The notes under the pieces: model-generated
Told to the model about the DNA's origin: nothing
The model's database searches: none
What the model saw: the letters and a program-made list of their open reading frames with translations, nothing else
Program-made: the position numbers and the translations under genes
In this document: positions 25,348 to 36,139 of the stretch, piece after piece
How the letters are laid out: every line of letters starts with the position of its first letter
How positions within the stretch are numbered: the first letter of the stretch is position 1
NCBI RefSeq assembly: GCF_011764565.1
Contig: NZ_AP022871.1
Coordinates: 5,704,320-5,768,319, forward strand
Length of the DNA stretch: 64,000 nt
Source of the DNA: Phytohabitans suffuscus
Lineage (GTDB): Bacteria; Actinomycetota; Actinomycetes; Mycobacteriales; Micromonosporaceae
Direction of reading: 5' to 3'

Positions 25348-26568
25348 GTGCGAGAGGGACGCTGCCACGGCGGCCCGCTGGACGGTCAGGTGAGGACCAC
25401 CCGCTGCCCGGACGGCTTCCTTCTGGGTGACAAGCCCACCGAGCGGGCGTGGTTCTACGACTGGCGCGACGGCGCCTTCCAGCTCCGCGAGCCGGAGCCG
25501 GAGCCGTTCACCGAGACCCTCGAGGTCGGCTACGCGATGGGCCAGGAGTACGACGTGCTCGCCCTGCCCGACCCGCCCGCCGACGCCGTCGCCGCCGTGG
25601 AGGCAGCGCAGGCCATGGCCGCCGTGGAGGCCGCGCCCGACGCGGAGACCGACGAGTTCACGATCCTGGCGTCCAACCCCAACCCCGGTCGCATCTCGAC
25701 CGCCATCTGGCGCCTGTGGAGCGACTTCGACCGGTTCGAGCCCTCCGCGCTGCTCGGCGGGGTCTACGCGGCCAAGCCCGGCTACCACAACTACCGCAAC
25801 GCCCTCCCGTCGTCCGACTACTCGGTCCGCGACCTGGCCGCCGACCGCCAGGGCTCGGGGGTGATGGCCTCGGCGCTCGACCTGAGCCTGTCCGACGCCG
25901 CCATGCGCAAGTACACCGGGCGGCTCGACAGCGCCGCGCGCTCCCGCGACCCGCGCCTGTACACACCGCGCGGGCCGGTGCTGCGGGAGTTCATCGGCAC
26001 CAAGGACAGCCGCACCGTCTACTGCTACGTCCTGGTCGGCGGGCGCCCCCTCGGCGTGGGCGCCGACGCCGGGCCCGACCCCGGCCGCGACAAGACACAC
26101 CTGTGGCACATCCACCTATCGATCGTCAGGCAGTTCTGTGAGGACTGGTCCGCACTCGACGGTGTCCTGTCCGTGCTGCGGGGGGAGTCCCTCGCGGCGT
26201 GGCGGAGCAGATCGGAGTACAACGAGATGACCCCCCAGCAGGCGCAGCAGCTTCGCGACGCGCACTACACCACCGCTGTGGCGATCCCCAACCCGACCGG
26301 TGATGGCAAGGTGCCGCTGCACGTCTGGGCCGGCTGGATGACCGGCGCGGTCAAGGCCCTCGCGACCGCCGTCGGCAACGTCGACGAGGCCACCAAGGCG
26401 CAGCTCCAGCAAGACCTGACCAGCCTCCAGGCCGGCATCGACGCGGTGCCCGAGCAGGTCGTGCGGGCGTTCGGCCCGAGCGACGACCCGGAAGACATCG
26501 CGCTGCGGCTGCGCGCCATGCTCGGCGACAAGGCCACCGCGGTCGGCCAGATCCTCGCCCGCGGCTGA
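25348..26568 (+). CDS. Phage-lysin-like protein, possible M15-type peptidase
   Basis: A 406-residue protein in three parts. An N-terminal small module begins MREGRCHGGPLDGQ. A central domain has GYHNYRNALPSSDYSVRD, MASALDLSL, a GVGADAGPDPGRD loop and a terminal HLWHIHLSIVR. The order His, (A)-x-x-Asp, His-x-His resembles the zinc site of M15 D,D-carboxypeptidases and phage endolysins. A C-terminal helical region with QQDLTSLQAGIDAVPEQV follows YNEMTPQQAQQL. There is no signal peptide and no phage genes beside it, so it is an isolated captured gene or a domesticated cell-wall enzyme. The peptidase assignment is inference. Confidence 0.5.
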   Translation: MREGRCHGGPLDGQVRTTRCPDGFLLGDKPTERAWFYDWRDGAFQLREPEPEPFTETLEVGYAMGQEYDVLALPDPPADAVAAVEAAQAMAAVEAAPDAETDEFTILASNPNPGRISTAIWRLWSDFDRFEPSALLGGVYAAKPGYHNYRNALPSSDYSVRDLAADRQGSGVMASALDLSLSDAAMRKYTGRLDSAARSRDPRLYTPRGPVLREFIGTKDSRTVYCYVLVGGRPLGVGADAGPDPGRDKTHLWHIHLSIVRQFCEDWSALDGVLSVLRGESLAAWRSRSEYNEMTPQQAQQLRDAHYTTAVAIPNPTGDGKVPLHVWAGWMTGAVKALATAVGNVDEATKAQLQQDLTSLQAGIDAVPEQVVRAFGPSDDPEDIALRLRAMLGDKATAVGQILARG

Positions 26569-26729
26569 CCCCGTGCCCCCCGGCTCCGCCCCGGGCGGAC
26601 CGGCCGCGCCCGCGCTCCGGTGCCGCTTGGCCGCTTGTCGTGCCGAAACAGCGTTCCGCGCGACTACAGTGGACAGCCTGGTGGCGGAGGCCGTGGGGCT
26701 CCGCCACCTATGGCGCCGGGCCCCTGGCA

Positions 26730-26780
26730 TAGGCTGCGGCCATGAGCGGGAGCGGCGGAGCGGTGCTGGCATGGAGTTGA
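26730..26780 (+). promoter_or_regulatory. Promoter and 12-residue upstream ORF before the methyltransferase
   Basis: TAGGCT (26730-26735) is a -10 whose transcript would begin at the ATG at 26742. That ATG opens a 12-residue ORF (MSGSGGAVLAWS) ending with TGA at 26778-26780, which overlaps the methyltransferase start at 26771 in another frame. A leaderless uORF could couple or limit translation of the operon. Confidence 0.5.
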
Positions 26781-27505
26781 CTCGCGCGCAGCGCAGCGGA
26801 CCGCGCACCGCCGTCGTCTGGGCGGCGCTGCGCCGCGAGATCGAGCGGCAGGGCGGCCGCCCGCTCACCGTGCTCGACGTGGGCGGCGGCACCGGCGGCT
26901 TCGCCGTGCCGCTCGCCGAGGACGGCCACCGGGTGACGGTGGTCGACGCCAGCCCGGACGCGCTCGCCGCGCTCACCCGCCGGGCCGCGGAGGCCGGGGT
27001 CGCCGATCGGGTACGGGCCGTGCAGGGCGACGCCGACGCGCTCGCCGGCCTGGTCGAGCCGGGCGCCGCCGACCTGGTGCTGTGCCACGCCGTGCTGGAG
27101 GTCGTCGACGACCCGGCCGGTGTCGTGGCGGCGGTGGCCGCGGCGCTGCGCCCGGGCGGCGCGGCCAGCGTGCTCGTGGCCGGCAGGGCCGCCGCGGTGC
27201 TCAGCCGCGCGGTCAACGGCCACCTCGCCGGCGCGGCCGCGCTCCTGGCCGACCCGCACGGCTGCGCCGGCCCCAAGGACATGCTGCGGCGGCGCTACGA
27301 CGCCGACACCGCCGCCGCGCTGCTGCGCGCCGCCGGGCTGGAGATCTCCGAGATCCACGGGGTACGCGTCTTCGCCGACCTCCTGCCCGCCGCGGTGGCC
27401 GACAGCGACCCGCAGGCGGTGGTCGACCTGGAGATGACGGCGGCCGCCCACCCGCCATACCGCGACCTGGCCGCCCAGCTGCACCTCTTCGCCCGCCGCC
27501 CGTAG
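26771..27505 (+). CDS. SAM-dependent class I methyltransferase
   Basis: A 244-residue Rossmann-fold methyltransferase. Motif I is LDVGGGTGGFAVPLAEDGHR, then VVDASPDALAAL (motif II acid), GDADAL, DLVLCHAVLEVVDDP (motif IV-V) and LRPGGAASVLVAG. The substrate is unknown. The start MELTRAQRSG is chosen because it begins just before the conserved fold. It is followed 2 bases later by a phosphodiesterase gene and then dinB and DUF3040, an arrangement I have seen in other actinomycetes; the functional link is unclear. Confidence 0.85.
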   Translation: MELTRAQRSGPRTAVVWAALRREIERQGGRPLTVLDVGGGTGGFAVPLAEDGHRVTVVDASPDALAALTRRAAEAGVADRVRAVQGDADALAGLVEPGAADLVLCHAVLEVVDDPAGVVAAVAAALRPGGAASVLVAGRAAAVLSRAVNGHLAGAAALLADPHGCAGPKDMLRRRYDADTAAALLRAAGLEISEIHGVRVFADLLPAAVADSDPQAVVDLEMTAAAHPPYRDLAAQLHLFARRP

Positions 27506-27507
27506 CC

Positions 27508-28656
27508 ATGACCGGCCCGCTCGACTTCGTCCGTCCGGCGTACGGGCGTGCCAGCCTCGCCGAGCTGCTGCCCAGCGCGCTCGCGGTCCTCGGCGTGCCG
27601 GCGGCGCCCGATCCGCTCGGCCTCGTCGCCCGGCTCGACGGCGTACGGCGGATCGCCGTGCTCGTGGTCGACGGGCTCGGCTCGTACCAGATCCCGCTGG
27701 CGACCCCCCACGCACCGACGCTTGCCGATCTGGCGCCCGCCGCCACGCAGCTGACCTCGGTCTTCCCCTCGACGACGCCGGCGGGCCTCGCGTCGATCGG
27801 CGTGGGAGCCACGCCCGGCGCGCACGGCCTGCTGGCCTTCACCGTCAACGTGCCGGGCACCGCCCGGGTGCTCAACCACACCCAGTGGTGGGACGACCCC
27901 GACCCGGCGGTGTGGCAGCCGCTGCCCAGCCGGCTCGCGGTGGCCCGGGCGGCCGGCGTGGCGGTGACGATGGTGAGCCGCCCCGAGTACGCGGGCACCG
28001 GACTCACCCGCGCCGTGTGGCGCGGCGGCGACTACCGGGCCGCCCGGGACGCAGACGCGCTGGTCAGCGGCATGCTCGACGGCCTCGCCGCCAGGGGACG
28101 CGCGCTGGTGGTGGGCTACCACCCGTCGGTCGACGCGGCGGGGCACCGGTTCGGCGTCGACTCGCCGGAGTGGCGGGCCGCGGTCTGGGAGCTCGACGGG
28201 CTGCTCACGCGGCTCGTCGAGGGCCTGCCGGGCGACGCGGCGCTGCTGGTCACGGCCGACCACGGGCAGCTCGACGTGCCCGACGAGGGGCGGTACGACA
28301 TCGACGCCGACCCCCGTCTCAGCGCCGGCCTCCGCGTGGTCGCCGGCGAGCCGCGGGTCCGCTACCTGCACACGCTCCCCGGCGCCACCGCCGACGTGAT
28401 CGCCTCCTGGCGCGAGGTGCTCGGCGTGGACGCGTGGGTGGCGCCGCGCGAGGAGGTGGTCGAGGCCGGATGGTTCGGCCCGGTGCCCGCCGCCCACCTC
28501 GGCCGGATCGGCGACGTCGTGGTGGTCAGCCACGGGCTCTCCGCGGTGCTCGCCACCGCCCACGAGCCGGAGAGCGTGGCCAAGCTCGTCGCGTACCACG
28601 GCTCGTACACGGCGGTCGAGATGCTGGTCCCACTGGTTGTCATACGGGCGGTCTAG
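27508..28656 (+). CDS. Alkaline phosphatase-superfamily nucleotide pyrophosphatase/phosphodiesterase
   Basis: A 382-residue metal-dependent hydrolase. Metal ligands are seen in VVDGLGSYQIPLA (first Asp), SVFPSTTPAGLASIGVG (nucleophile Thr), YHPSVDAAGHRFG (Asp-x3-His) and VTADHGQLDVPDEGR (Asp-His). These match the NPP/type I phosphodiesterase branch. No signal peptide is apparent, so it probably acts in the cytoplasm. It begins 2 bases after the methyltransferase and ends 9 bases before dinB, so one transcript is likely. Confidence 0.85.
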   Translation: MTGPLDFVRPAYGRASLAELLPSALAVLGVPAAPDPLGLVARLDGVRRIAVLVVDGLGSYQIPLATPHAPTLADLAPAATQLTSVFPSTTPAGLASIGVGATPGAHGLLAFTVNVPGTARVLNHTQWWDDPDPAVWQPLPSRLAVARAAGVAVTMVSRPEYAGTGLTRAVWRGGDYRAARDADALVSGMLDGLAARGRALVVGYHPSVDAAGHRFGVDSPEWRAAVWELDGLLTRLVEGLPGDAALLVTADHGQLDVPDEGRYDIDADPRLSAGLRVVAGEPRVRYLHTLPGATADVIASWREVLGVDAWVAPREEVVEAGWFGPVPAAHLGRIGDVVVVSHGLSAVLATAHEPESVAKLVAYHGSYTAVEMLVPLVVIRAV

Positions 28657-28665
28657 CCTGCGGTC

Positions 28666-29907
28666 ATGGGTCGCAGCCAGGTGGTGCCGCGGGGCGAGTC
28701 GCGCTTCGGGCCGGAGGGCGACGACAGCGGCAGCCCCATCCTCCACGTCGACATGGACGCCTTCTACGCCTCGGTCGAGGTGCACCGCGACCCCTCGCTG
28801 AAGGGCAGGCCCGTCGTGGTCGGCGGGGTCGGCCCGCGCGGCGTGGTCAGCTCCGCCAGCTACGAGGCCAGGGAGTACGGGGTACGCAGCGCGATGCCCA
28901 CCGGCCGCGCCCGCGCGCTGTGCCCCGCCGCCGTGTTCATCCCGCCCGACTTCACCGCCTACACCGCCGCCTCCCGCGCGGTGATGGGCATCTTCCGCGA
29001 CGTCACGCCGCTGGTCGAGCCGCTCTCGCTCGACGAGGCGTTCCTCGACGTGGGCGGCGCCCGCAGGCTGCTCGGCCCGCCCGCCGGCATCGCCCGGCTG
29101 ATCCGCTCGCGGGTCCAGGGTGAGCTGGGGCTGACCTGCTCGGTGGGGGTGGCGCCGACCAAGTTCGTGGCCAAGCTCGGCTCGACCCGGGCCAAGCCCG
29201 ACGGGCTCGTCGTGGTCCCGTCCGACCAGGTGCTGGAGTTCCTCCACCCGCTGCCGGTGGCCGCGCTGTGGGGCGTGGGCGAGCGGGCCGCCGAGACGCT
29301 GGGCCGCCTGGGGCTGCGCACGGTCGGCGACGTCGCCCGCGCGCCGGTCGGCATGCTGCGCGGCGCGCTCGGCGAGGCGGCCTCCACCCACCTGCACGAG
29401 CTGTCGTGGGGCCGCGACCCGCGCCGCGTGACACCGGAGCAGGTCGACAAGTCGGTTGGGGCCGAAGTGACGTTCGACACAGATGTGGCGGACGCGGCGG
29501 TCATCCGGCGCGCGCTCCTTTCCCTCTCCGAGAAGACCGGCACCCGGCTGCGCCGCTCCGGCCAGGTCGGCCGCACCGTCTCCATCAAGGTCCGGCTGGC
29601 CGACTTCCGCACGGTCAACCGCTCCCGCACGCTGCCCGGCCCCACCGACGTGGCCCGCGAGGTCTTCGACACGGCCTGGGCGCTGTGGGAGGCGCTGTGG
29701 CCCCGCGGCGTCGGCGAGCGGATCCGGCTGGTCGGGGTGCGGGTCGAAGGGCTGGCCCGGGCGGGCGCCACCCCGAGACAGCCCACACTGGGCGAGCCCG
29801 AGCACGGCTGGCGCGAGGCCGAGGCCGCCGCGGACGCCGCCGCGGCCAGGTTCGGCCGCGCGATGGTCCGCCCGGCGAGTCTCCTGCGACCCGCCGAAGG
29901 TGCCTGA
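28666..29907 (+). CDS. dinB: DNA polymerase IV (Y-family), catalytically complete
   Basis: A 413-residue translesion polymerase. It has the catalytic HVDMDAFYASVE (Asp29) and SLDEAFLDVGG motifs, the steric region SYEAREYGVRSAMP, VGVAPTKFVAKLGS, the helix-hairpin-helix LWGVGERAAETLGRLGL and a little-finger domain ending near RPASLLRP. Unlike the second dinB (39595) it has no LexA box near its start; it lies at the end of a methyltransferase-phosphodiesterase operon and is probably constitutive. Confidence 0.92.
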   Translation: MGRSQVVPRGESRFGPEGDDSGSPILHVDMDAFYASVEVHRDPSLKGRPVVVGGVGPRGVVSSASYEAREYGVRSAMPTGRARALCPAAVFIPPDFTAYTAASRAVMGIFRDVTPLVEPLSLDEAFLDVGGARRLLGPPAGIARLIRSRVQGELGLTCSVGVAPTKFVAKLGSTRAKPDGLVVVPSDQVLEFLHPLPVAALWGVGERAAETLGRLGLRTVGDVARAPVGMLRGALGEAASTHLHELSWGRDPRRVTPEQVDKSVGAEVTFDTDVADAAVIRRALLSLSEKTGTRLRRSGQVGRTVSIKVRLADFRTVNRSRTLPGPTDVAREVFDTAWALWEALWPRGVGERIRLVGVRVEGLARAGATPRQPTLGEPEHGWREAEAAADAAAARFGRAMVRPASLLRPAEGA

Positions 29908-30144
29908 GAGCGGTCGGCTTGTCCCTTTTCCGACTCTCGGCGGTCCTACTCTGGCATTTCAGACGGCTGGTGACCTGCTTTCTGCGCTCCGGTGACCTGC
30001 GGTGGACCGAAAATCACTCAGGCCGTGGGTCGTCCCGCTTTCCGAGCCGCGAACCCCCTCGTAGACTGACGGGTAAGCAGTCGGTCTGGCTGCCACGGTC
30101 TGCCGGTCCGCCCGGGCCGGCCTACGTGACCGGGGAGGAGTGCC

Positions 30145-30528
30145 GTGCCGCTCTCTGAGCATGAGCAGCGGCTGTTCGAGCAGATCGAGCAGTCGCTGGC
30201 CGAGGATCCGAAGTTCGCCTCGGCCGTGCGCGCCAGTGACCCGCGCTTCCACGCGCGGCGTCGTCTGCTGCTCGCTATCGGCGTGATCGCGGTCGGTCTC
30301 GCGTTGGTTGTCTACGGCACGGTTACAGAGCTGACCCTGCTCGGCGTAGCGGGGTTCGTGGTCATGCTCAGCGCCGCGGCGTTCGCGATGCGTTCGCACC
30401 GCAAGGCACAGTCGCCCGACCTGCGCGTCGTGGGAGGCACCACCTCCCGCCGCACCCGCGGCCGCCGGATGTCCTTCGTCGACCGGCTTGAGGAAAGGTG
30501 GCGTCAGCGGCCCGAAGGCCACCGCTGA
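30145..30528 (+). CDS. DUF3040 membrane protein
   Basis: A 127-residue actinobacterial protein. The N-terminus MPLSEHEQRLFEQIEQSL is diagnostic of DUF3040; two hydrophobic helices follow (LLLAIGVIAVGLALVVYGTV and LLGVAGFVVMLSAAAFAM) and a basic tail. Its function is unknown. The GTG start has GGGGAGGAGTGCC just upstream. It is often found between dinB and the division gene mraZ, but mraZ does not follow here. Confidence 0.85.
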   Translation: MPLSEHEQRLFEQIEQSLAEDPKFASAVRASDPRFHARRRLLLAIGVIAVGLALVVYGTVTELTLLGVAGFVVMLSAAAFAMRSHRKAQSPDLRVVGGTTSRRTRGRRMSFVDRLEERWRQRPEGHR

Positions 30529-30931
30529 CCACCCCTCACGAGGCGGTGCGCCGCTGAAGCCTGCCCTGGTTGCCTGATCTTCCCTCCTGCCCTCGCCGTG
30601 CCCTCCTCCCGCACGGACGAGGCGATCTTTCGCTCTGCCCCCATGGCTGTCCACGTCATGCGGTTGCGCCGCCCCTTTGCGGATTGGCCCCGGCGGCGAT
30701 CCGTATCGGTTTCAGGTTTTCGGAGCGGTTACCGTCGACATCCTGGTTATCTGGTGTCGTTAGATCAACAGCCGCCTCGATGACCAACGCCCAACCATCG
30801 AAGATCGCGCCCCTTTTCCGGACAGCCGCCCGAGCAACGGTCCGGACCACGACGGGCGTCGCGGTAGCCCGGATCTCCGTATCTTTGCCCGTCGCTCCTT
30901 ATATCTGCATGTCTGTCTGCCGGCGCGGCGG
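30529..30931. other. Gene-free gap between DUF3040 and the transglutaminase gene
   Basis: No gene is visible in these 403 bases. The only structure I find is the minus-strand copy C of the dispersed repeat at 30832-30868. Confidence 0.5.
30832..30868 (-). repeat. Dispersed repeat, copy C (diverged)
   Basis: On the minus strand it reads GCTACCGCGACGCCCGTCG followed by TGGTCCGGACCGTTGCTC, matching the core of copies A (21380) and B (59363) with a few substitutions. Confidence 0.75.
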
Positions 30932-33396
30932 TCAGCGGGACGACGGGCGGGTCAGCAGGCGGCGCGGGCTCCACCTCATCAGCCCGTCGCGCATGCGGCC
31001 GGAGGTCAGGACCGTGCGGATGGAGCTCTCCACGATCGCCAGGCGCCACCGCAGCAGGACCGACGGGGGCAGCAGCCGGGCCGCCAGGCGGGTGCGGCGG
31101 TTGGCGCGGCTGGCCAGGGCCTTTCGCACCGTGCGCAGCCCCTCGCCGAGCCGGCCGGCCTGGAGCGGGTCGCGGGCGTACCGGGCGCGCTCCTCGGCCT
31201 GGCCCAGCAGCCGCACGGCCTCGGCCGCCGGGCCGTCGACCAGGTCGTCGCGGACCAGGCGGCCGGCCGTGGCGCGGGGGGTCTCGGTCAGGTCGATGGG
31301 CACGCGGTAGTCGACCATCGTGTCGAGCAGCTCGGCCCAGGCGGCGTGCGCGTCCTCCCGCGCCTGCCCGGCCGCCGCCACGTCGCTGACCACGATGCGG
31401 AGGCCGTCACCGCCGCCGCCGTCCGCGCCGGCCGCGGCCGCGGCCACGCCACCGCCGCTGGACTGGCGTTGGCGGCGCAGCAGGCTGCGGCGCAGGGCCG
31501 GCACCGTCAGCAGGGCGAACAGCAGGATCACCGCGCCGATCGTGAACCAGGGCCACCTGGGGGTGGTCGGCGTGATGGCGCCGACGCCGCCACCGAGGTC
31601 GGCCGCGTCGTTGGTGCCGTCCTGCGGGCCCACGGTGCCGCCGGTGACGTCGGGCGCCGGGCCCCCGGTCGCGGAGCTGCTGGGCTCGGGAGTCGGGGCG
31701 GCGTCGACGTCCGGCGCGTAGTCGGAGCGGACCGAGCCGGCGACGGACGCGGCGGGCGTGGCGTCGAAGGGCACCCAGCCGAACGTCGGGCCGAAGTACA
31801 CCTCGGTCCAGGCGTGGAGGTTCTTGTTGGTCAGCGTGAACGTGTCGCCGTCGCGCCGGTTGCTGCCGCTGCTGAAGCCGAACGCCACCCGCGCCGGGAT
31901 CCCCGCGGCCCGCACCATCCAGGCCATCGCGGCCGCGTACTGCTGGCAGAAGCCCCGCCGGTTCGTCAGGAAGTCGACGATCGCGGTGCCGCCGGTGCCG
32001 CCCTCGGTCTGCAGGCTGTACGAGAAGTTGTTCTTCACGGAGAAGAAGTCATAGATCGCCCGGACCCGGTCGTACGGCCTCGTCTTGCCCTCGACCAGCT
32101 CGTTGACCTGCTCCTGCACCTGCTGGTTGTCCGGCATCGCGGTGAACTGCTTGACCATCTGGTCAGTCTCCGGCAGCGCGTCGGCCAGCCGGAGCGCCGT
32201 CGCGCTGTACGAGGTGCGGATGTACTCCACTGTGTACTTCTGGTCGCGGGCCGAGGCGCCGCTGGAGTAGACGACCTGCTGGTTGGGGTCGTAGAACCAG
32301 TTGCCCTTGAAGTTTCGGATGGCCACCGGCGTGGGGTAGATGGGCAGCAGGCCCATGTTGAACTCGTCCGTGGCCTCGATGGTGGCTTCGTACCGGTCGG
32401 TGCTCACGCCCGGGACGCCCGGCTCCTGGAACGCCGGCAGGCCGTCCCTGAGCCGGCTGCTGGAGGCGCGGCGGCCGTTGCGGAAGCCCTGCTCGGTCAG
32501 CTCGTCCGCGACGCCGAAGCGGATGTACTGGGGCGTGCGGTCGTTGGTGGTGACCTTGAGCATCTCGCGCTCTTTGCCCTGCTGCAGCTCGCCGCTCAGG
32601 TTGGCGAACAGGTCGACCCGCCCGCCGGTGCCCCGGCCGTTGCCGCCGGGGCCGTTGCCGCCCGCGCCGAAGTTGGCGAGCAGGCCGGTGGTCATGCCGG
32701 GCACGGCGAGGGGAGCAGTACGGCGAGCGCGACACCCACCACGGCCAGCCGGCGGCCGGCGGCGGCCAGCGGCGAGGGCTCCCAGACGTCGACGTCGCGG
32801 CCGTCACCGGTGAACCGGCGGCCGAAGCGCCGCACCCGGTCGACGTTGTCGGCGACCAGCAGCCACAGGAAGCCGACCGCGCCGATGACGAAGGGGAGCG
32901 GGTGGACGCTGTCGGTGTACACGGCGACCGGCACCGAGTAGATCGCCAGCATCGGCAGGCCGGCCAGCGCGGGGCGGCGCAGGCCGACGGTGAGCAGGTC
33001 GACCAGGATGGCCACCGAGCCGACCCCGAGCACGGTGAGGAACTGCAGGCCGACCCGGTCGGGGACGGGCACGCCGTACGAGCGCATGTCCTCGACGGCG
33101 AAGGTCATCAGCTCGCCGAAGTGGGCGAACGTGCCGGGCATAGGGATGATCGCCAGCAGCTCCTCGCCGCTGGAGAACATCAGCGTCAGCACCAGGGTCA
33201 GCGTGACCAGCATGCCGAGCAGTTGGGCCCACAACGGCGCGCGCAGCGAGCGGGCGAGCGTGGCGGCGCCGGCGACGAGTGCCACCGCCACCGTGCACTG
33301 GATCAGCCAGGTCCAACGCTCGAAGATCGTCGACAGTGGAGCGGCCGCGAGCAGTGTGGCCGCCGCCGCGACGAACCCCAGGTGCCGATCACGCAC
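30932..33396 (-). CDS. TgpA-like transglutaminase membrane protein (one-base frameshift)
   Basis: DUF3488/transglutaminase-core protein of about 821 residues. The N-terminal part has six or so membrane helices (ATLLAAAPLSTIFERWTWLI onward). A large external transglutaminase domain contains the catalytic Cys in NRRGFCQQYAAAMAWMVRAAGIPARV, the His in NLHAWTEVYF and the Asp in WVPFDATP. A last helix and a cytoplasmic tail follow. The frame breaks at the G run 32710-32713 (plus strand): VALAVLLP should continue into AVPGMTTGLLANFG. One missing base explains this. It is last in the MoxR-DUF58-TgpA operon, a widespread set of unproven function in cell-surface protein processing. Confidence 0.88.
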
Positions 33397-33606
33397 AGCT
33401 ACCTAACCCTCCCGGACCCCGAAGGCCCGATCTCGCCCAGCTACCTAGCCCTGCCCGAAGCCGATCCTCACGTCACTGCGTTCCTCGGATCGGACCTCTC
33501 CGGCCGTCGTTCGGACCGTGTTTGCTTTGTGGTCCTCGGGGCCGGTTCGGTCCGTTCTCGTCACTGCGTTCCTCGGACCGGACCTCTCCGGCCGTCGTTC
33601 GGACCG
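33397..33606. repeat. Direct repeats in the DUF58-tgpA gap
   Basis: A 48-bp unit beginning CGTCACTGCGTTCCTCGGA is found at 33471-33518 and 33559-33606 with one difference. In addition AGCTACCTAACCCT (33397-33410) recurs as AGCTACCTAGCCCT at 33439-33452. Together they fill the whole gap. Confidence 0.85.
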
Positions 33607-33610
33607 ATGC

Positions 33611-34888
33611 TCACCGTCTCGGCGGACGCGGCCCGGTACGCGAAGCCCTGCGACCCCGGCCGGCCTGCGGCCAGAGCGCGGGCAGCTTCGCGCCGTGGGA
33701 CACGCCCACCACGCGCCAGCCGGTGCGCATCAGCCCCAGCGCCGCCGCGCCGTGCGCCCGGCTCGCCTCGGCCCGGCTCTCCGGCGGGAGGTTGAGCCAC
33801 GTCGACGAGTCGATGAGGAACGCCAGGCAGGTCGTGTTGTTGCCGCGCAGCCCGGCCAGCAGCTCGGTCTCGGCGGTGGTCAGCGCGCCGAGCAGAGCGA
33901 TCACCAGCCCGCCGTCGGAGCGCCGCTTCACCGCCTCGACGAGCTGGGCCACGTCGCCGCGCTTGTCGAGCCGGACGTCGGCCAGGTGGTCCAGGAGGAT
34001 GCCCTCGCCGCCCTCGGCCGCCTCGGCGTCGATGCCGGTGTCGCTGACCAGGCGCAGCTTGTACCCGGCCTGCCGCAGGTGGACCGCGACGCTGGCCGCC
34101 GCCGACACCGCCCACTCGAAGCTGGCCGTGGGGCCCTCGCCGCGGTGGGCGTACTGCCGGGTGTCGAGCACGACCGTGGCCCGGCTCTCCCACGGCTGCT
34201 CCTCGCGGCGCACCATCAGCTCGCCGGTGCGCGCGGTCGACTTCCAGTGCACGCGCCGCAGGTCGTCGCCGCGCCGGTACTCCCGGGTCGCCGCGTCGTC
34301 CTCGCCGTGCACGGCCACCGAGCGGGCCCGGCTGTCGCCCGCGCCCGCGTACTCGCCGGCGAGGCGGACGGTGGGCAGCGGGTGCACCTGCGGGATCACG
34401 GTGAGCCGGTCGACGCTCGGGAACGAGCGGGTCAGCTCGCACAGCCCGAACGGGTCGGTCAGCCGCACCACCAGGGGGCCGACCTCGTACCTGCCGCGCA
34501 CGTCGGCCCGCACCGTGTACGCCACCGAGCTGGCCTGGCGGGCGCCGAGCCGTTCGAGGACCACCCGCGGGCGGCTGCCCAGCGCGTACGGCAGGCGGTC
34601 CTCCAGCAGCAGCGTGCCGGTGGGCAGGCGGGACATGTTCTGCAGGCGCAGCACCACGCGGGCGCTGGCGCCGACCGGGGCGCGGTGCGGCTCCAGCGAG
34701 CGGCTGCAGGCGAGCCGGTAGCGGCTGCGCCCCACGTACGCGGCGGCCAGCAGCGGGAGGATCGCCAGCAGGATCGCGACCCGTAGCAGGTCCTTCTCAC
34801 CGAGGATGACGGCCGAGACGGCGGCGGCCGCGGCCGCCGCCAGAAACGACCGGCCGCGCGTGGTCAGCCCGCGCAGCGCTTCCCGCAC
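33611..34888 (-). CDS. DUF58 domain protein
   Basis: A 425-residue protein. Two hydrophobic helices near the N-terminus (SFLAAAAAAAVSAVILG and VAILLAILPLLAAAYVG) are followed by a beta-rich domain and the DUF58 hallmark REYRRGDDLRRVHWKSTARTG, then a von Willebrand-A-like fold. It normally works beside a MoxR ATPase. The GTG at 34888 begins 2 bases after the moxR stop, with GGAGGGG as ribosome site inside the end of moxR. Confidence 0.88.
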   Translation of the reverse strand: MREALRGLTTRGRSFLAAAAAAAVSAVILGEKDLLRVAILLAILPLLAAAYVGRSRYRLACSRSLEPHRAPVGASARVVLRLQNMSRLPTGTLLLEDRLPYALGSRPRVVLERLGARQASSVAYTVRADVRGRYEVGPLVVRLTDPFGLCELTRSFPSVDRLTVIPQVHPLPTVRLAGEYAGAGDSRARSVAVHGEDDAATREYRRGDDLRRVHWKSTARTGELMVRREEQPWESRATVVLDTRQYAHRGEGPTASFEWAVSAAASVAVHLRQAGYKLRLVSDTGIDAEAAEGGEGILLDHLADVRLDKRGDVAQLVEAVKRRSDGGLVIALLGALTTAETELLAGLRGNNTTCLAFLIDSSTWLNLPPESRAEASRAHGAAALGLMRTGWRVVGVSHGAKLPALWPQAGRGRRASRTGPRPPRR

Positions 34889-34890
34889 GG

Positions 34891-35942
<1,052 letters not shown>

Positions 35943-36097
35943 GGGCCTCCTCCTCGTTTACCACGGCTTCCCATATAGATACGCAAGGGTGGCCGTATGG
36001 TTCGCGGGAGTGCAGGCCGGATGTGACGGACCACCCGCATGTGCACAGGCTAGCCCTGTCGGTGGAATTCGCCGAGTCGGTCTTGACGCGTGCGTAG

Positions 36098-36103
36098 TAC
36101 ACT
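36098..36103 (+). promoter_or_regulatory. -10 element of the leuS transcript
   Basis: TACACT ends six bases before the ATG of the leader peptide at 36110, predicting a leaderless leader ORF. No good -35 is spaced correctly; TTGACG at 36083-36088 is too close. Confidence 0.55.
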
Positions 36104-36109
36104 GCCGTC

Positions 36110-36139
36110 ATGGCCAGGGCCTTCCTGCTTCTTACCTAG
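36110..36139 (+). CDS. leuS leader peptide (MARAFLLLT)
   Basis: A nine-residue ORF with three consecutive leucine codons, CTG CTT CTT; CTT is rare in this GC-rich genome. It ends with TAG at 36137 at the foot of a strong hairpin and upstream of an intrinsic terminator, the layout of ribosome-mediated attenuation: shortage of charged tRNA-Leu would stall the ribosome on the Leu codons and permit read-through into leuS. Confidence 0.75.
   Translation: MARAFLLLT

Noticed and set aside
25348..26568. Prophage remnant
   Set aside because: No integrase, capsid, tail or attachment repeats nearby; only the single lysin-like gene.
36083..36088. TTGACG as -35 of the leuS promoter
   Set aside because: Only nine bases from the -10, too short for a working spacer.
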